A DNA stretch of 64,000 nucleotides from Cupriavidus respiraculi. GTDB taxonomy: Bacteria > Pseudomonadota > Gammaproteobacteria > Burkholderiales > Burkholderiaceae. The notes under the pieces are model-generated. The model searched no databases, was not told the origin of the DNA, and was given only the letters and a program-made list of their open reading frames with translations. This document shows positions 30,439 to 42,919 of this stretch, one piece after another. Where the stretch lies: contig NZ_CAJZAH010000007.1 in assembly GCF_914271545.1 (NCBI RefSeq), forward strand, positions 1-64,000. Direction: 5' to 3'. Each line of letters starts with the position of its first letter. Positions within the stretch are counted from its first letter, which is position 1. A program made the translations under genes and the position numbers.

Positions 30439-31395
30439 ATGGCGTTCAAACTGTCCCGGGACGTCGACATGCCGCGCGCCTGGCACCGCGAACTGCCGCG
30501 CCTGCCGGCGCTGACCGCGCTGCGCGCGTTCGAGGCCGCCGCCCGCCACGAGAGTTTTTCCCGGGCGGCCACCGAGCTGTTCGTCACGCATGGCGCGGTC
30601 AGCCATCAGGTGCGGGCGCTGGAGGAAGAGCTCGGCCTGCCGCTGTTCGAGCGCCACGGCAAGCGCGTGAAGCTGACGCCGTCGGGCCGCGTCTACGCCG
30701 AACGGGTGCGCGACGCGATGCTGCAGATCGCGGACGCGACGCGCGTGCTGCAGGCCGGTGCCCGCGACAAGCGCCTGACCATCAGCACCATGCCGTCGTT
30801 CGCGGCGCGCTGGCTCACGCCGCGCATCGGCAGCTTTATCGAGCGCCACCCGGAGTTCGACGTCGAGCTGATGTCCTCCAACACGCTGGTGGACTTTGCC
30901 CGCGAGGAGGTCGACGTGGCGCTGCGCATGGGCAGCGGCGACTATCCCGGCCTGTATGTCGAGCGGCTGATCGACGATGTCTTCTTTCCCGTCTGCAGCC
31001 CCGACTTCAATGGCGGCAACCTGCCGCGAGCGCCCGCCGACATGCAGGGCTTGCCGCTGCTGCGCGGCGAGGGCGATCCGTGGAAACCGTGGTTCGAGGC
31101 GGCCGGGCTGGACTGGCCCGAGCCGCGCAAGGGCCTGTTCATGGAGGACTCGTCGCTGCTGCTGCAGGCCGCCGCCGCCGGCCAGGGCATTGCGCTGATC
31201 CGCTCCTCGCTGGCCTACAACGACCTGCTGGCCGGGCGCGTGGTGCGGCTGTTCGACGTGACCATCCCGTGTCCGTGGCTGCTGTATTTCGTCTGCGCGC
31301 CGGCCATGCTGCAAACCCCGAAGGTCCAGGCGTTCCGCGAGTGGCTGATGCCGGAAATGGAGGCGTTTCGCGCCGTGCTGGCGCAGTGGCGCTAG
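30439..31395 (+). CDS. LysR-family transcriptional regulator, GcvA type
   Basis: This 318-residue regulator has its N-terminal helix-turn-helix at about residues 20-80 (ALRAFEAAARHESFSRAATE, HGAVSHQVRALEEELG) and a periplasmic-binding-like effector domain (LTISTMPSFAARWLTPRIG). This belongs to the GcvA subgroup. It probably controls the divergent DUF2917 gene and itself. The 272-base gap contains an AT-rich patch (GATATATATTG near 30321-30331), the best promoter candidate. Confidence 0.92.
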   Translation: MAFKLSRDVDMPRAWHRELPRLPALTALRAFEAAARHESFSRAATELFVTHGAVSHQVRALEEELGLPLFERHGKRVKLTPSGRVYAERVRDAMLQIADATRVLQAGARDKRLTISTMPSFAARWLTPRIGSFIERHPEFDVELMSSNTLVDFAREEVDVALRMGSGDYPGLYVERLIDDVFFPVCSPDFNGGNLPRAPADMQGLPLLRGEGDPWKPWFEAAGLDWPEPRKGLFMEDSSLLLQAAAAGQGIALIRSSLAYNDLLAGRVVRLFDVTIPCPWLLYFVCAPAMLQTPKVQAFREWLMPEMEAFRAVLAQWR

Positions 31396-31408
31396 GCCGC
31401 CGGCCGCG

Positions 31409-32509
31409 CTAGCGGCCGCTCGTCCCGTCGATGTCGTTCCCGCCGTCGGCGCGCGGTGCGCCGTCGTCCGCGGTGGACCCCACGCGGCCCGCGCGGGGAT
31501 GGGCCTTGTCGTAGACCTTGGCCAGGTGCTGGAAGTCCAGCGCGGTATAGATCTGCGTGGTGGACACGCTGGCATGGCCCAGCATCTCCTGCACCGCGCG
31601 CAGGTCGCCGGAGGATTGCAGCACGTGCGTGGCGAACGAGTGCCGCAGCATGTGGGGATGCACGTCGGCCGGCACGCCGGCGCGAATGCCCTGCTGCTTG
31701 ATGCGCAGGCGCACCGTGCGATCCGACAGCCGGCGGCCGCGCGCGGTCAGGAACAGCGCATGCGCGTCCGAGGGCTCGGCCGTGGGACGCAGCCACGCAC
31801 CGCGCACCGCCAGCCAGCCGCGCAGCGCGGCGACGGCCTTGGCACCGACCGGCACGGTGCGCCGGCGCGAGCCCTTGCCGATCACCGTGACCTCGGCGCT
31901 CGCCAGGTCGATCCAACCGTTGGAGCGGTAGGCGCCATCCTCGACGTAGCGGGCATCGAGCTGAACGAGCTCCGATACGCGCAGCCCGCTCGAATAGCAC
32001 AACTCGTAGACCGCCTGGTCCCGCAGCGCCTCGGGACCCTCGCCGGGCGGCTGGGCCACCAGCGCCACCGCATGCTCCACGGACAGCGCCTTGGGCAGCG
32101 GACGGCCGGCCTTGGGCGCGCGCACGCCCTCCACCGGATTGGCGGTGACGCCGTGCCCATGGCGCGCCGCCCACAGATAGAAGCCCCGCCATGCCGACAG
32201 GGCGCGCGCGATGCTGCTGGCGGCGAGACCCGAGGCGCGCAGGCGCGCGGCGATATGACGGATATGGTCGGTGCGCAGCGCGACCACGGCATGCCCGGGC
32301 GCGTGGCGGGCGGCCTGCGACTGCAGCACGCCGAGCTCGCGGGCGTAGCCGGTCAGCGTGTGCGCGGCCAGCTTGCGGCTGGTCGCCAGCCATTGCAGGT
32401 ACGCCAGGATCAGCGGGTCGGTGGCCGCTGGCGCGGCGTCGGCATCCGTGCCGGCCGGTGGCGCGCCAGCAGCGGGCGCGGAGCCGGGAGCGGGCCGCGA
32501 GGCTGCCAT
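31409..32509 (-). CDS. xerC: Tyrosine recombinase XerC
   Basis: This 366-residue recombinase resolves chromosome dimers at dif with XerD. The N-terminal SAM-like domain starts with DPLILAYLQWLATSRK. The catalytic Arg is in YSSGLRVSELV, the Lys in GKGSRRRTVPV, the HxxR in HPHMLRHSFAT and the nucleophile Tyr in STTQIYTALD. It is longer than the usual about 300 residues through a low-complexity N-terminal tail of about 30 residues and an Arg/Gly/Asp-rich C-terminal tail. It follows the DUF484 gene by 10 bases, a common pairing. Confidence 0.95.
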   Translation of the reverse strand: MAASRPAPGSAPAAGAPPAGTDADAAPAATDPLILAYLQWLATSRKLAAHTLTGYARELGVLQSQAARHAPGHAVVALRTDHIRHIAARLRASGLAASSIARALSAWRGFYLWAARHGHGVTANPVEGVRAPKAGRPLPKALSVEHAVALVAQPPGEGPEALRDQAVYELCYSSGLRVSELVQLDARYVEDGAYRSNGWIDLASAEVTVIGKGSRRRTVPVGAKAVAALRGWLAVRGAWLRPTAEPSDAHALFLTARGRRLSDRTVRLRIKQQGIRAGVPADVHPHMLRHSFATHVLQSSGDLRAVQEMLGHASVSTTQIYTALDFQHLAKVYDKAHPRAGRVGSTADDGAPRADGGNDIDGTSGR

Positions 32510-32519
32510 GGCGGGAGAC

Positions 32520-33188
32520 TCAGTCGCGCAGGCGGTTCAGCGCGGCGCCCGCGACTTCGCCGATCTGGGCCAGATAGGCGGTGCCCATGCCTTCGTGGAA
32601 GCGGCGCGCGTCGGGCGAACCCAGCACCAGCAGCCCGAAGGCGGGCCCCGGTCCGTCGTCCTCGCGACCCGGCGCGCGCAGCGTCACCATCGCCAGCGAT
32701 GCGATGTCGTCGCGCTCCAGCCAGGCCGCGGCCTCGAAGCCGCTGTTCGGTCCGCAGTACGGGGTACGCAGGCCGTCGGCGAACAGCCGCACGTCGTCGC
32801 TGATACCTTGCGCCACCTCCATGTGGGTGTAGCTCTCCGCCACGCCCCACAGCCGCAACGCCACCGCGGGGACGTCGAAGACCTGCTGCAGGCCGTCCTG
32901 CACGGCGTACGGCAACGCGTGCGCATCCGGCTCGGCCAGCAGGCGCAGTTGCCACGTGTGCATGCGGCGCTGGGTACGGTCGTTCTCGTGGCCGTGACGC
33001 ACCAGGTCCGCGAGCCGCAGCTCCAGGCCCTTGTTCTTCTCGCGCAGGATTTCCATCTGGCGCTCCTGCAGCGACACCGCGCGATGGCTGTGCGGGCTGG
33101 TCAGCTGCACCGCCGCCAGCAACTCGGCGTGGTCTTCGAAGAACTGGGGATTGGTCTGCAGATAAGTGGCGACGTCTTGCGGATTCAT
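32520..33188 (-). CDS. DUF484 family protein
   Basis: This 222-residue cytosolic protein begins with PQDVATYLQTNPQFFEDHAE and SPHSHRAVSLQERQMEILRE, typical of DUF484, followed by a GAF-like domain (AVALRLWGVAES, GLLVLGSPDARRFHEGMGT). The function is unknown. In many proteobacteria it sits between dapF and xerC. Here xerC follows, but the upstream place is taken by a type III chaperone/effector pair. Confidence 0.9.
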   Translation of the reverse strand: MNPQDVATYLQTNPQFFEDHAELLAAVQLTSPHSHRAVSLQERQMEILREKNKGLELRLADLVRHGHENDRTQRRMHTWQLRLLAEPDAHALPYAVQDGLQQVFDVPAVALRLWGVAESYTHMEVAQGISDDVRLFADGLRTPYCGPNSGFEAAAWLERDDIASLAMVTLRAPGREDDGPGPAFGLLVLGSPDARRFHEGMGTAYLAQIGEVAGAALNRLRD

Positions 33189-33265
33189 TGGGTGTCCAGC
33201 GGAATATGTCCGCCGGAGTTTAGCAAAGGTCGCCAGCGAAGACGGCGCTACCGCCGCGGTCCCGC

Positions 33266-34888
33266 TCATACGGACGCTCGCCGCAAAGCGACCGGATGCC
33301 AGCCAGGCGCGGATTTCGCCGCGGCCGCGGTCGGCGTGCCCGCGGGCACGATTCCCGTCAACGCCGCGTCGAGGTCCAGATGCACCTCCGCGCCGCGGCG
33401 CTCCACGCCTGGAAGGGTCACGCCGAACTGGTCCATCGTCTGGTGGAAACGCTCGCCGAAGTCCAGCGCCGCGCGTTCCATCCGCCTTGCATCCGCATGC
33501 CGCACCGAACCGGCGGCATCGCATTGCACGCACGCGGCCTCGGCCTGTCGCGCGATGTCGTAGAGCGCTTCCACGGCCGCGGCGACGAACGGCAGGCCGT
33601 GATCGTCGACGGCCGCGAGAATGGCTTTGTAGCGCGGCGCGATCAGCCCGGCGCGAATGGCGTCCGCGATCAGCGCCACGAAGGGCGCATGGATCGCGGT
33701 CTTCAGGGCCCCCTTGGCAACGTGCTCCAGCCGCTCGACGCGATGCGCGCCGCCCTTGCCCCCGAAGCGGGTCGTGACGAAGTGGAGCATGTGGGCGACA
33801 TTGCGGTGCGCCGCCTCGACGCCATAGGCCAGCCGCCGGCCGATGCCGGCCGGCTCGCGCAGGCGCAGCGGCGGCCATCCCGCCTTCTCGAACTTGACGA
33901 AGAGCTGCGTGCCGCCGGTGCCGGGTTCGCGCAGCGTGTCGAACAGCAACGCCCCGCCGCCGCCGGGAAAGCGCTTGCGCATGTCTTCGATGCCGAACTG
34001 CCGGGGCGACGCGCCCGCGAACAGGCCCAGCCAGCGGAACCGCTCGGTGGCGGCCGACTTGCTGGCGAAGTGCGTGGAAGGGCGGGGATGGGCTTGCGGC
34101 GCGCCTTGCAGGAAGCGGTAGAGGCGCTGCTCCGGATCCCGCATGACCAGCGAGCCGTTGGTGACCATCTCGCTCAGGACGGCCGGCGGCGCATCGTCCA
34201 GCGGCCCGCTCGCGCGCGCCGCCGTGTCCTGCGCCGCGGCCACCGCCATCATGTACCAGGTGAGCGCGCGCGCCAGCCAGGCGTTGCAGCGCACCGCGTG
34301 GCCTTCGAGCCGGGCGGTACCCTGGTCGTCGCCCGGCAGCGCCGGCTGGCGCAGCGCGAGCGCGAGGTTCTGGCCGGCATGGACGAGCTCGGTGATCTCC
34401 CGCGGCGTCAGTGGCGTTCCGATCCTTGCCGCGTAGGCGTGCAGCACGCCGAGCGCCGCTTCGTCGATGCCGCGAGCCCGCTTGCGCAGCAGCGCGCCTT
34501 CGACCGCCGGCGCGAGCCCCGTCCCGCCCGCCCCGCCGCTGCCGTCGACCGCCCGGCACAGCCTTGCCGCCAGGCGCATGCCTGCGTGCAGCACAAGGGC
34601 CGGCACGGCCAGCGGCAGGCCCAGCACCACGCCGGCCAGCGCCAGGCCGGCGGCCTTGAACACCGCCGCCGTGCGCTCGCGATGCGTCAGCACCGTGCGG
34701 CGGCGCTGGCCGTCGCCGGGCCGCACCAGCCGCGCGGCGAGCCCGTCGACGATGCCCGTGGCAGGGCCGCCGGGCGTTGCCGCCGCAGGCCAAGTGCGAT
34801 CGGCGGCGTGGATGATGGCGCCGGCGTCGCGCGCGCCATGCGGCGGTCGCGCCGGCGGGGCCGTCAGCAGTGGCAGGCCATTGGGCAT
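33266..34888 (-). CDS. Probable type III secretion effector (unassigned family)
   Basis: I cannot name the family of this 540-residue protein. It starts one base after the stop of a CesT-type chaperone gene, with an AGGGGTGAG site inside that gene's end; the pairing is the main reason for the call. The N-terminal about 70 residues are Pro/Ala/Gly-rich and likely disordered, as in many effectors. Residues about 79-102 form a hydrophobic segment (LALAGVVLGLPLAVPALVLH) that could insert into a membrane. The rest is mixed helix, with a conserved-looking core (GALLFDTLREPGTGGTQLFV, VTTRFGGKGGAHRVERLEHV). No protease, kinase or phosphatase motif was seen. GTG 34897 is an alternative start. No secretion apparatus genes are in the window. 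Confidence 0.65.
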   Translation of the reverse strand: MPNGLPLLTAPPARPPHGARDAGAIIHAADRTWPAAATPGGPATGIVDGLAARLVRPGDGQRRRTVLTHRERTAAVFKAAGLALAGVVLGLPLAVPALVLHAGMRLAARLCRAVDGSGGAGGTGLAPAVEGALLRKRARGIDEAALGVLHAYAARIGTPLTPREITELVHAGQNLALALRQPALPGDDQGTARLEGHAVRCNAWLARALTWYMMAVAAAQDTAARASGPLDDAPPAVLSEMVTNGSLVMRDPEQRLYRFLQGAPQAHPRPSTHFASKSAATERFRWLGLFAGASPRQFGIEDMRKRFPGGGGALLFDTLREPGTGGTQLFVKFEKAGWPPLRLREPAGIGRRLAYGVEAAHRNVAHMLHFVTTRFGGKGGAHRVERLEHVAKGALKTAIHAPFVALIADAIRAGLIAPRYKAILAAVDDHGLPFVAAAVEALYDIARQAEAACVQCDAAGSVRHADARRMERAALDFGERFHQTMDQFGVTLPGVERRGAEVHLDLDAALTGIVPAGTPTAAAAKSAPGWHPVALRRASV

Positions 34889-34889
34889 G

Positions 34890-35330
34890 TCAGGCACTCA
34901 CCCCTCGCATCGACACGATGCGGCGCTCGCCCTCGGGCGCTTCGAGCCTGCCGCGCCAGAAATCCGCCACGTCGGCGAAGTCGCCCAGCAGCCCGGTCAG
35001 CGCTGCGCCGTCCAGGCGCTCCAGCGCAAAGCGTGCCCACAGCATGACGGTGCCGGTGTCCTGCTGGACGCCCAGCGTGCAGCCGCCGGTTCCCGCGCCC
35101 AGATAGTTGGCTTCGAGCAGGCCGCGCAACTGCGACGCGTCCGCGTTGGCCGCCAGGCGGCCGACCTGCGTGAACAGGTGGATATCGCCCGGACCGTCCG
35201 CGGCGGGCTCGTGGGAAACGCCAATGACGTTGCCGTCGATCTCGATTTCCTCGGTCTGCAACAGCTGGTCGGGCGCGATGGCGACGGCGAGCGCAGCCTG
35301 GCGGAGCAGCTCCTCGTAAGACGATGGCAT
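34890..35330 (-). CDS. CesT/Tir-family type III secretion chaperone
   Basis: This 146-residue acidic protein has the class I T3S chaperone layout: an N-terminal helix (SYEELLRQAALAVAI), strands around IEIDGNVIGVSHEP, then GDIHLFTQVGRL, LRGLLEANYLGAGTGGCTLG, TVMLWARFALERLDGAALTG and a last helix LLGDFADVADFWRGRL. These chaperones dimerise, bind the N-terminal segment of one effector and keep it secretion-ready. The gene abuts the putative effector gene that follows, the standard arrangement. No ortholog-specific name is justified. Confidence 0.8.
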   Translation of the reverse strand: MPSSYEELLRQAALAVAIAPDQLLQTEEIEIDGNVIGVSHEPAADGPGDIHLFTQVGRLAANADASQLRGLLEANYLGAGTGGCTLGVQQDTGTVMLWARFALERLDGAALTGLLGDFADVADFWRGRLEAPEGERRIVSMRGVSA

Positions 35331-35660
35331 GGCTCAGACTCGGTGAATGGCGTGGCTAGCGGGGCCGTGTGGGGACGCGGCAGCGGCAAGGCGCCAGATG
35401 GGATGGCACGAATGCGCGCCAATGTAGAGGCGTCGCACCGGCATCGTCTTCCGCTTTGCGCGGCAAGCCTAGCTTCGCGCACGCCGTTGTGCCGGGGCAT
35501 CAGGTATCGGCCTGATTTCGGCGGGCATGCCGCGTGCGGGCTCGGGCGCGCGCAGGCCGATGCGATACGCAGACGAGGGAGGAGAGGACGGCGGAAGGAG
35601 GGAGAGAGGAAGGCCGGACGCCACGCCAGGCGGCGTCCGGGGTTGCGGGGTGCCCCCCGC
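35331..35660. other. Gap between chaperone gene and gatB
   Basis: This 330-base gap holds a 9-bp stem (CCGGACGCC at 35614-35622 with GGCGTCCGG at 35632-35640) just past the gatB stop, a possible weak terminator without a T run. The part next to the chaperone gene should contain its promoter. I looked for TTCG-N16-TTCG (HrpB-type) and GGAACC-N-CCAC (HrpL-type) boxes and found neither. No gene is seen here. Confidence 0.5.
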
Positions 35661-37118
35661 TCAGCCCAGCTTCTGCTTCAGCAGGGCATTGACCTGGGCC
35701 GGATTGCCCTTGCCCTTGGTGGCCTTCATGGCCTGGCCGACCAGCGCGTTGAACGCTTTTTCCTTGCCGGCGCGGAATTCCTCCACCGACTTGGCATTGG
35801 CCGCCAGCACCTCGTCGATGATGCGCTCCAGCTCGCCGGTGTCGGACATCTGCTTCAGGCCCTTGGCCGCGATGATCGCGTCGGCGTCGCCGCCCGCCTC
35901 GCCCGCCCACATGGCCGGGAACACGTCCTTCTTCGCGGTGTTGTTCGACACGGTGCCATCGGCGATGCGCGCGAGCAGCGTCGCCAGCTGGGCCGGCTTG
36001 ACCGGCGCCGCGTCCAGCTCGATGCCCTCGCGGTTCAGCAGCGACGCCACGTCGCCCATCAGCCAGTTGGCCGCCGGCTTGGCGTTCGCCGCGCCGGCCG
36101 CCGCCACCACGGCCTCGAACCAGCTGGCCATGGACTTCGTCGCGGTCAGCACGCTCGCGTCATAGGCCGACAGCCCGTACTGCGAAACGAAGCGCGCCTG
36201 CATCGCGGCGGGCAGCTCCGGCATGCCGGCCTTGACGCGGTCGATCCAGGCCGGCTCGATCTCCAGCGGCAGCAGGTCCGGGTCGGGGAAGTAGCGGTAG
36301 TCGTGCGCGTCTTCCTTGGTGCGCATCGCGCGCGTCTCGCCGGTGTCCGGGTTGAACAGCACCGTGGCCTGCTGGATGGCGCGGCCGTCCTCGATCTCGG
36401 CGATCTGCCACTGGATCTCGTATTCGATGGCCTGCTGCAGGAAGCGGAACGAGTTCAGGTTCTTGATCTCGCGCCGCGTGCCGAGCTTGTCGCTGCCCAT
36501 GGGTCGCACCGACACGTTGGCGTCGCAGCGGAAGCTGCCTTCCTGCATGTTGCCGTCGCAAATGCCCAGCCACACCACCAGCGAATGCAGCGCGCGGGCG
36601 TAGGCCACGGCCTCGGCGGCGCTGCGCATTTCCGGCTCCGTCACGATCTCCAGCAGCGGCGTGCCGGCGCGGTTCAGGTCGATCCCGGTCATGCCGGCGA
36701 AGTCCTCGTGCAGCGACTTGCCGGCGTCCTCTTCGAGGTGGGCGCGGGTCAGGTTGACGGTCTTCTCGTACGACTCGCCCTTCTTGCCCTCGACCTGGAA
36801 CGTGAGGCTCCCGCCCTGCACCACCGGGATCTCGTACTGGCTGATCTGGTAGCCCTTGGGCAGATCGGGATAGAAGTAATTCTTGCGCGCGAACACGCTT
36901 TGGGGCGCGATCGTCGCGCCGATGGCCAGGCCGAACTGGATCGCGCGCTCGACCGCGGCGCGGTTGAGCACCGGCAGCGTGCCGGGCAGCGCCAGGTCAA
37001 CCGGGCAGGCCTGCGTGTTGGGCGCCGCGCCGAAGGCGGTGGACGCGCCGGAAAAAATCTTGGAGGCCGTCGACAACTGCGTATGCGTCTCGAGGCCGAT
37101 CACCACTTCCCATTGCAT
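35661..37118 (-). CDS. gatB: Aspartyl/glutamyl-tRNA(Asn/Gln) amidotransferase subunit B
   Basis: This 485-residue protein is the kinase/tRNA-binding subunit of the amidotransferase that converts Glu-tRNA(Gln) or Asp-tRNA(Asn). Typical motifs are [49 protein letters not shown]-like sequence (seen as [20 protein letters not shown]) and the C-terminal YqeY-like tail. It is complete, the last gene of gatC-gatA-lipoprotein-gatB. Confidence 0.97.
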   Translation of the reverse strand: MQWEVVIGLETHTQLSTASKIFSGASTAFGAAPNTQACPVDLALPGTLPVLNRAAVERAIQFGLAIGATIAPQSVFARKNYFYPDLPKGYQISQYEIPVVQGGSLTFQVEGKKGESYEKTVNLTRAHLEEDAGKSLHEDFAGMTGIDLNRAGTPLLEIVTEPEMRSAAEAVAYARALHSLVVWLGICDGNMQEGSFRCDANVSVRPMGSDKLGTRREIKNLNSFRFLQQAIEYEIQWQIAEIEDGRAIQQATVLFNPDTGETRAMRTKEDAHDYRYFPDPDLLPLEIEPAWIDRVKAGMPELPAAMQARFVSQYGLSAYDASVLTATKSMASWFEAVVAAAGAANAKPAANWLMGDVASLLNREGIELDAAPVKPAQLATLLARIADGTVSNNTAKKDVFPAMWAGEAGGDADAIIAAKGLKQMSDTGELERIIDEVLAANAKSVEEFRAGKEKAFNALVGQAMKATKGKGNPAQVNALLKQKLG

Positions 37119-37179
37119 GGCGGTATTCCTGTTCTCTTCGTTGGCGGCGGGCCGCGGCCCGCCTCCTGGTATCTGTTTT

Positions 37180-37628
37180 CTAGCGCGTCTGCGCGCAGGC
37201 GCCGGTACCCGGCTCGAACATCACGGGCCAGGCGTTCTCGTAGATGCCCGGCGTGCAGCGGCGCTCGCAGTTGGCATGCGCGAGCGTCACGCGCCGCGGG
37301 TCCTGCCAGACCATCAGCTTGCAGCCGCTGCCGTCGCGCGCGGCCAGCTCGACATGCGGCTTCTTGCGGACCTGGCGGAATTCGGCCAGGTCGAAGCTGC
37401 ACGAACCGCGCTTGCCCACCCACAGCTTCCACGACAGCTGCTGCACGGTGTTGTCGTCCACGCGCAGCTGCGCATCCTCGCGAAAGCCGTCTTCCTCCGT
37501 GCGCTGGCAGTTGCCCACCAGGTCGATGTCGCGGCTGGCGATCGGGCTGGGCGTGCCGAAACGCGGCAGCGGAATGCAGCCCGCCACGGCCGCGGCCAGC
37601 GCCAGCACCACGGCGAGCCGACGCGCGG

Positions 37629-37632
<4 letters not shown>
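37180..37632 (-). CDS. Small lipoprotein of unknown function inside the gat operon
   Basis: This 150-residue protein has a lipoprotein signal ([19 protein letters not shown], lipobox VAGC). The mature part has about six further Cys ([34 protein letters not shown]), suggesting disulfides in the periplasm. I do not recognise a family. Its ATG overlaps the gatA stop by four bases (ATGA), so it is translationally coupled to a tRNA-amidotransferase subunit although it belongs in the envelope. gatB follows 61 bases later. Confidence 0.8.
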
Positions 37633-39140
<1,508 letters not shown>

Positions 39141-39254
39141 GAGAATCGGGAAAGCGTCAGGGAAGCACCCGGAAACAGGAGCGCGCCGGATGGGGGCGCT
39201 GCGCTGCGGCCGGCGAGCCGTTGTGGCGCGGCCGCGCGCGGCGGCCGCCGCGCG

Positions 39255-39554
39255 CTATTCGATGACCTTGGGCACCAGGTACAGGCCCTCGGCGGTGGCC
39301 GGCGCCGGGCGCTGATAGTCGTCGCGGCGGTCCGGCTCGGTCACCGCATCGTCGCGCAGGCGCTGGGTCATCTCGCGCACCGCCGACAGCGGGTGCGCCA
39401 GCGGCGCCACGCCGGCGGTATCGACCGCCTGCATCTGCTCGACCAGGGAGAAGAAATGATTCAGTTGGCCAAGCGTCTGCCCCGCTTCGTCATCGCTGAT
39501 GTCGATGCGGGCGAGATGGGCGATGCGTTTGACGTCGGAAAGCTCGAGGGCCAT
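39255..39554 (-). CDS. gatC: Aspartyl/glutamyl-tRNA(Asn/Gln) amidotransferase subunit C
   Basis: This 99-residue subunit stabilises GatA-GatB. It reads [39 protein letters not shown] and ends [12 protein letters not shown] 39554 is the family start. It is the first gene of the operon and divergent from mreB across a 570-base gap. A TATAAT on the minus strand at 39734-39739 may be its -10 box. Confidence 0.95.
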   Translation of the reverse strand: MALELSDVKRIAHLARIDISDDEAGQTLGQLNHFFSLVEQMQAVDTAGVAPLAHPLSAVREMTQRLRDDAVTEPDRRDDYQRPAPATAEGLYLVPKVIE

Positions 39555-39815
39555 GGCGAGGTAGGTACGGCGACGATTCCGTGCCGCTCCCGCCCGGCGG
39601 ATGCACCGCGCCGAAGCGGGTCGTGCGGGTCGCGCACCGGGGAGAGGCAAGCGGTCCGCAGGTGATGCGCGGGACGCCTGGAATCGTCAGATTTAAAGGT
39701 TTTTTCGGCCTTAATCCGGCCGAAACACGCGGAATTATAAGGTATCATTCCGTGTCTTCGCCCCCCTGCGGCGGCTCCGTCTCACGGATGTCCGGACGCG
39801 AAGCCAGGATCCTCC

Positions 39816-41168
<1,353 letters not shown>

Positions 41169-41402
41169 GACAACCGGCGGGGACGGTTCGTGCCGATGCG
41201 CGGCCTGCCTGAGCGAGCGGAGCCAGCCGCCTCGCGGCGCGGCGACCGCGCGCCCTGCACGCGGCGCCGCCCGGGACCCCCGTCCCGCCGCGCCGGCGCA
41301 CCGGACCTTCCCGCCACCGCCCGCCCCCACCTTCTGCAGCCCGCGCCATCGCGCCGCCCGTCGGCGCGCCGGCGCGGGCCACTCCTGCCTGCGCACGGGT
41401 AA

Positions 41403-42377
41403 ATGGATTACACGCCGCCGCCGCTCTTCAAGCAAGGGCCCTCCGCTGTCGCACGCCTGGTCATCTTCGTGACGATCGCGCTGGTGCTGCTGGTCGTCGA
41501 CGCGCGCTTCGATGCGCTGCGCGTCGTGCGCCAGGTCGCCGCCACGGTGCTGATGCCGGTGGAGCGCGCGGTGCTGGTGCCGCGCGACATGGCGCGCACC
41601 GCGTTCGACTACCTGCAGTCCTCCGCCACGCTGGCCACGGAGAACCGCGAGCTGAAGCGCCGCGCCGTGGCCCAGGCCGACGATGCGTTGCGCCAGGCCC
41701 AGCTAGACGCGGAGAACCGCCAGCTGCGCAAGCTGCTCGGGCTCAAGGAGCAGTCGGCCACGCCGGTGACGGCGGCCGAGGTGCTGTACGACGCGCGCGA
41801 TCCGTACAGCCAGCGCATCGTGATCGACCGCGGCAGCCAGCATGGCGTGCGCGCCGGCTATCCGGTGATCGACGACCGCGGCGTGGTCGGCCAGATCACG
41901 CGCGTCTCGCCCTTCCAGTCCGAGGTCACGCTGCTGACCGACAAGGAACAGGCGATCCCGGTGCAGGTCGTGCGCAACGGCCTGCGCAGCATCGCCTTCG
42001 GCGGCGCCCGCGCCGGCCTGCTGGACCTGCGCTTCATGGCCGCCTCGGCCGATCTGCAGCAGGGCGACCTGCTGGTGACCTCCGGGCTGGACGGCGTCTA
42101 CCCCGCGGGCCTGCCGGTGGCGAAGATCGTGCAGATCGAGCGCAAGGCCGATACCGCGTTCTCGCGCGTGTACTGCGAGCCGGTGGCCGGCGTGCGCTCG
42201 CACCGCCAGCTGCTGGTGGTGCGCTACGACGCCAACCTGCCGCCGCGCGACCAGACCTCGCCGCCCGAAGCGCCGGCGGCCAAGAACAAGCTCGGCGCCC
42301 CGCGCGGCACCGCGCCGTCGCAGAGCGCCGTGGCCAAGGAAGCCGCCAAGGCAGCCAACCAGGAGGCCGCGCAGTGA
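41403..42377 (+). CDS. mreC: Rod-shape-determining protein MreC
   Basis: This 324-residue inner-membrane protein has one helix (about residues 18-36), a coiled coil (about 75-110) and a periplasmic beta domain (SQRIVIDRGSQHGVRAGYPV, GVVGQITRVSPFQSEVTLLT). It links MreB to PBP2. The C-terminal about 50 residues are a Pro/Ala/Lys tail. It lies 234 bases after mreB and overlaps mreD (GTGA). Confidence 0.96.
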   Translation: MDYTPPPLFKQGPSAVARLVIFVTIALVLLVVDARFDALRVVRQVAATVLMPVERAVLVPRDMARTAFDYLQSSATLATENRELKRRAVAQADDALRQAQLDAENRQLRKLLGLKEQSATPVTAAEVLYDARDPYSQRIVIDRGSQHGVRAGYPVIDDRGVVGQITRVSPFQSEVTLLTDKEQAIPVQVVRNGLRSIAFGGARAGLLDLRFMAASADLQQGDLLVTSGLDGVYPAGLPVAKIVQIERKADTAFSRVYCEPVAGVRSHRQLLVVRYDANLPPRDQTSPPEAPAAKNKLGAPRGTAPSQSAVAKEAAKAANQEAAQ

Positions 42378-42886
42378 CGCATCCCCACTACCTGCTGCGC
42401 CCGGTCAATCCGGCGTTCATCGCGCTGAGCTTCGTGCTGGCCTTCCTGTTCAACCTGATGCCCTGGGGCGACATCCTGTGGGTGCCGGACATGGTGGCGC
42501 TGGTGCTGGTGTTCTGGAACATCCACCAGCCGCGCAAGGTCGGCATGGGCGTGGCGTTCGCGCTGGGCCTGCTGATGGACGTGCACGACGCGCGCCTGCT
42601 GGGCGAGCACGCGATGGCCTATACGCTGCTGGCCTACTTCGCCATCACCATCCATCGCCGCGTGCTGTGGTTTACCGTCTATACGCAGGCGCTGCACGTG
42701 CTGCCGCTGCTGTTCGTCGCGCACGCGGTGCCGGTGGTGATCCGCCTGGCGATGGGCGCGCCGCTGCCCGGCTGGCCGCTGCTGCTCGCGCCCGGCATCG
42801 AAGCGCTGCTGTGGCCGCTGGCCACCGGCCTGCTGCTCGCGCCGCAGCGCCGCTCGACCGACATCGATGAAACCCGCCCGATCTAG
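42374..42886 (+). CDS. mreD: Rod-shape-determining protein MreD
   Basis: This 170-residue membrane protein has about five helices (FIALSFVLAFLFNLMPWGDI, DMVALVLVFWNIHQPRKVG, GVAFALGLLMDVHDARLLGE). The GTG start overlaps the mreC stop by four bases. It scaffolds the elongasome. Confidence 0.95.
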   Translation: MTHPHYLLRPVNPAFIALSFVLAFLFNLMPWGDILWVPDMVALVLVFWNIHQPRKVGMGVAFALGLLMDVHDARLLGEHAMAYTLLAYFAITIHRRVLWFTVYTQALHVLPLLFVAHAVPVVIRLAMGAPLPGWPLLLAPGIEALLWPLATGLLLAPQRRSTDIDETRPI

Positions 42887-42919
42887 CGCCCCGCGCGCCC
42901 GCCTGGCTTTCGCAGCACC

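Noticed and set aside
31409-32509. Tyrosine recombinase as a phage or island integrase
   Set aside because: Motifs and the pairing with the DUF484 gene fit the housekeeping XerC, not a mobile-element integrase.
35331-35520. HrpL- or HrpB-type promoter for the type III chaperone gene
   Set aside because: No GGAACC/CCAC pair and no correctly spaced TTCG pair was found on the minus strand.
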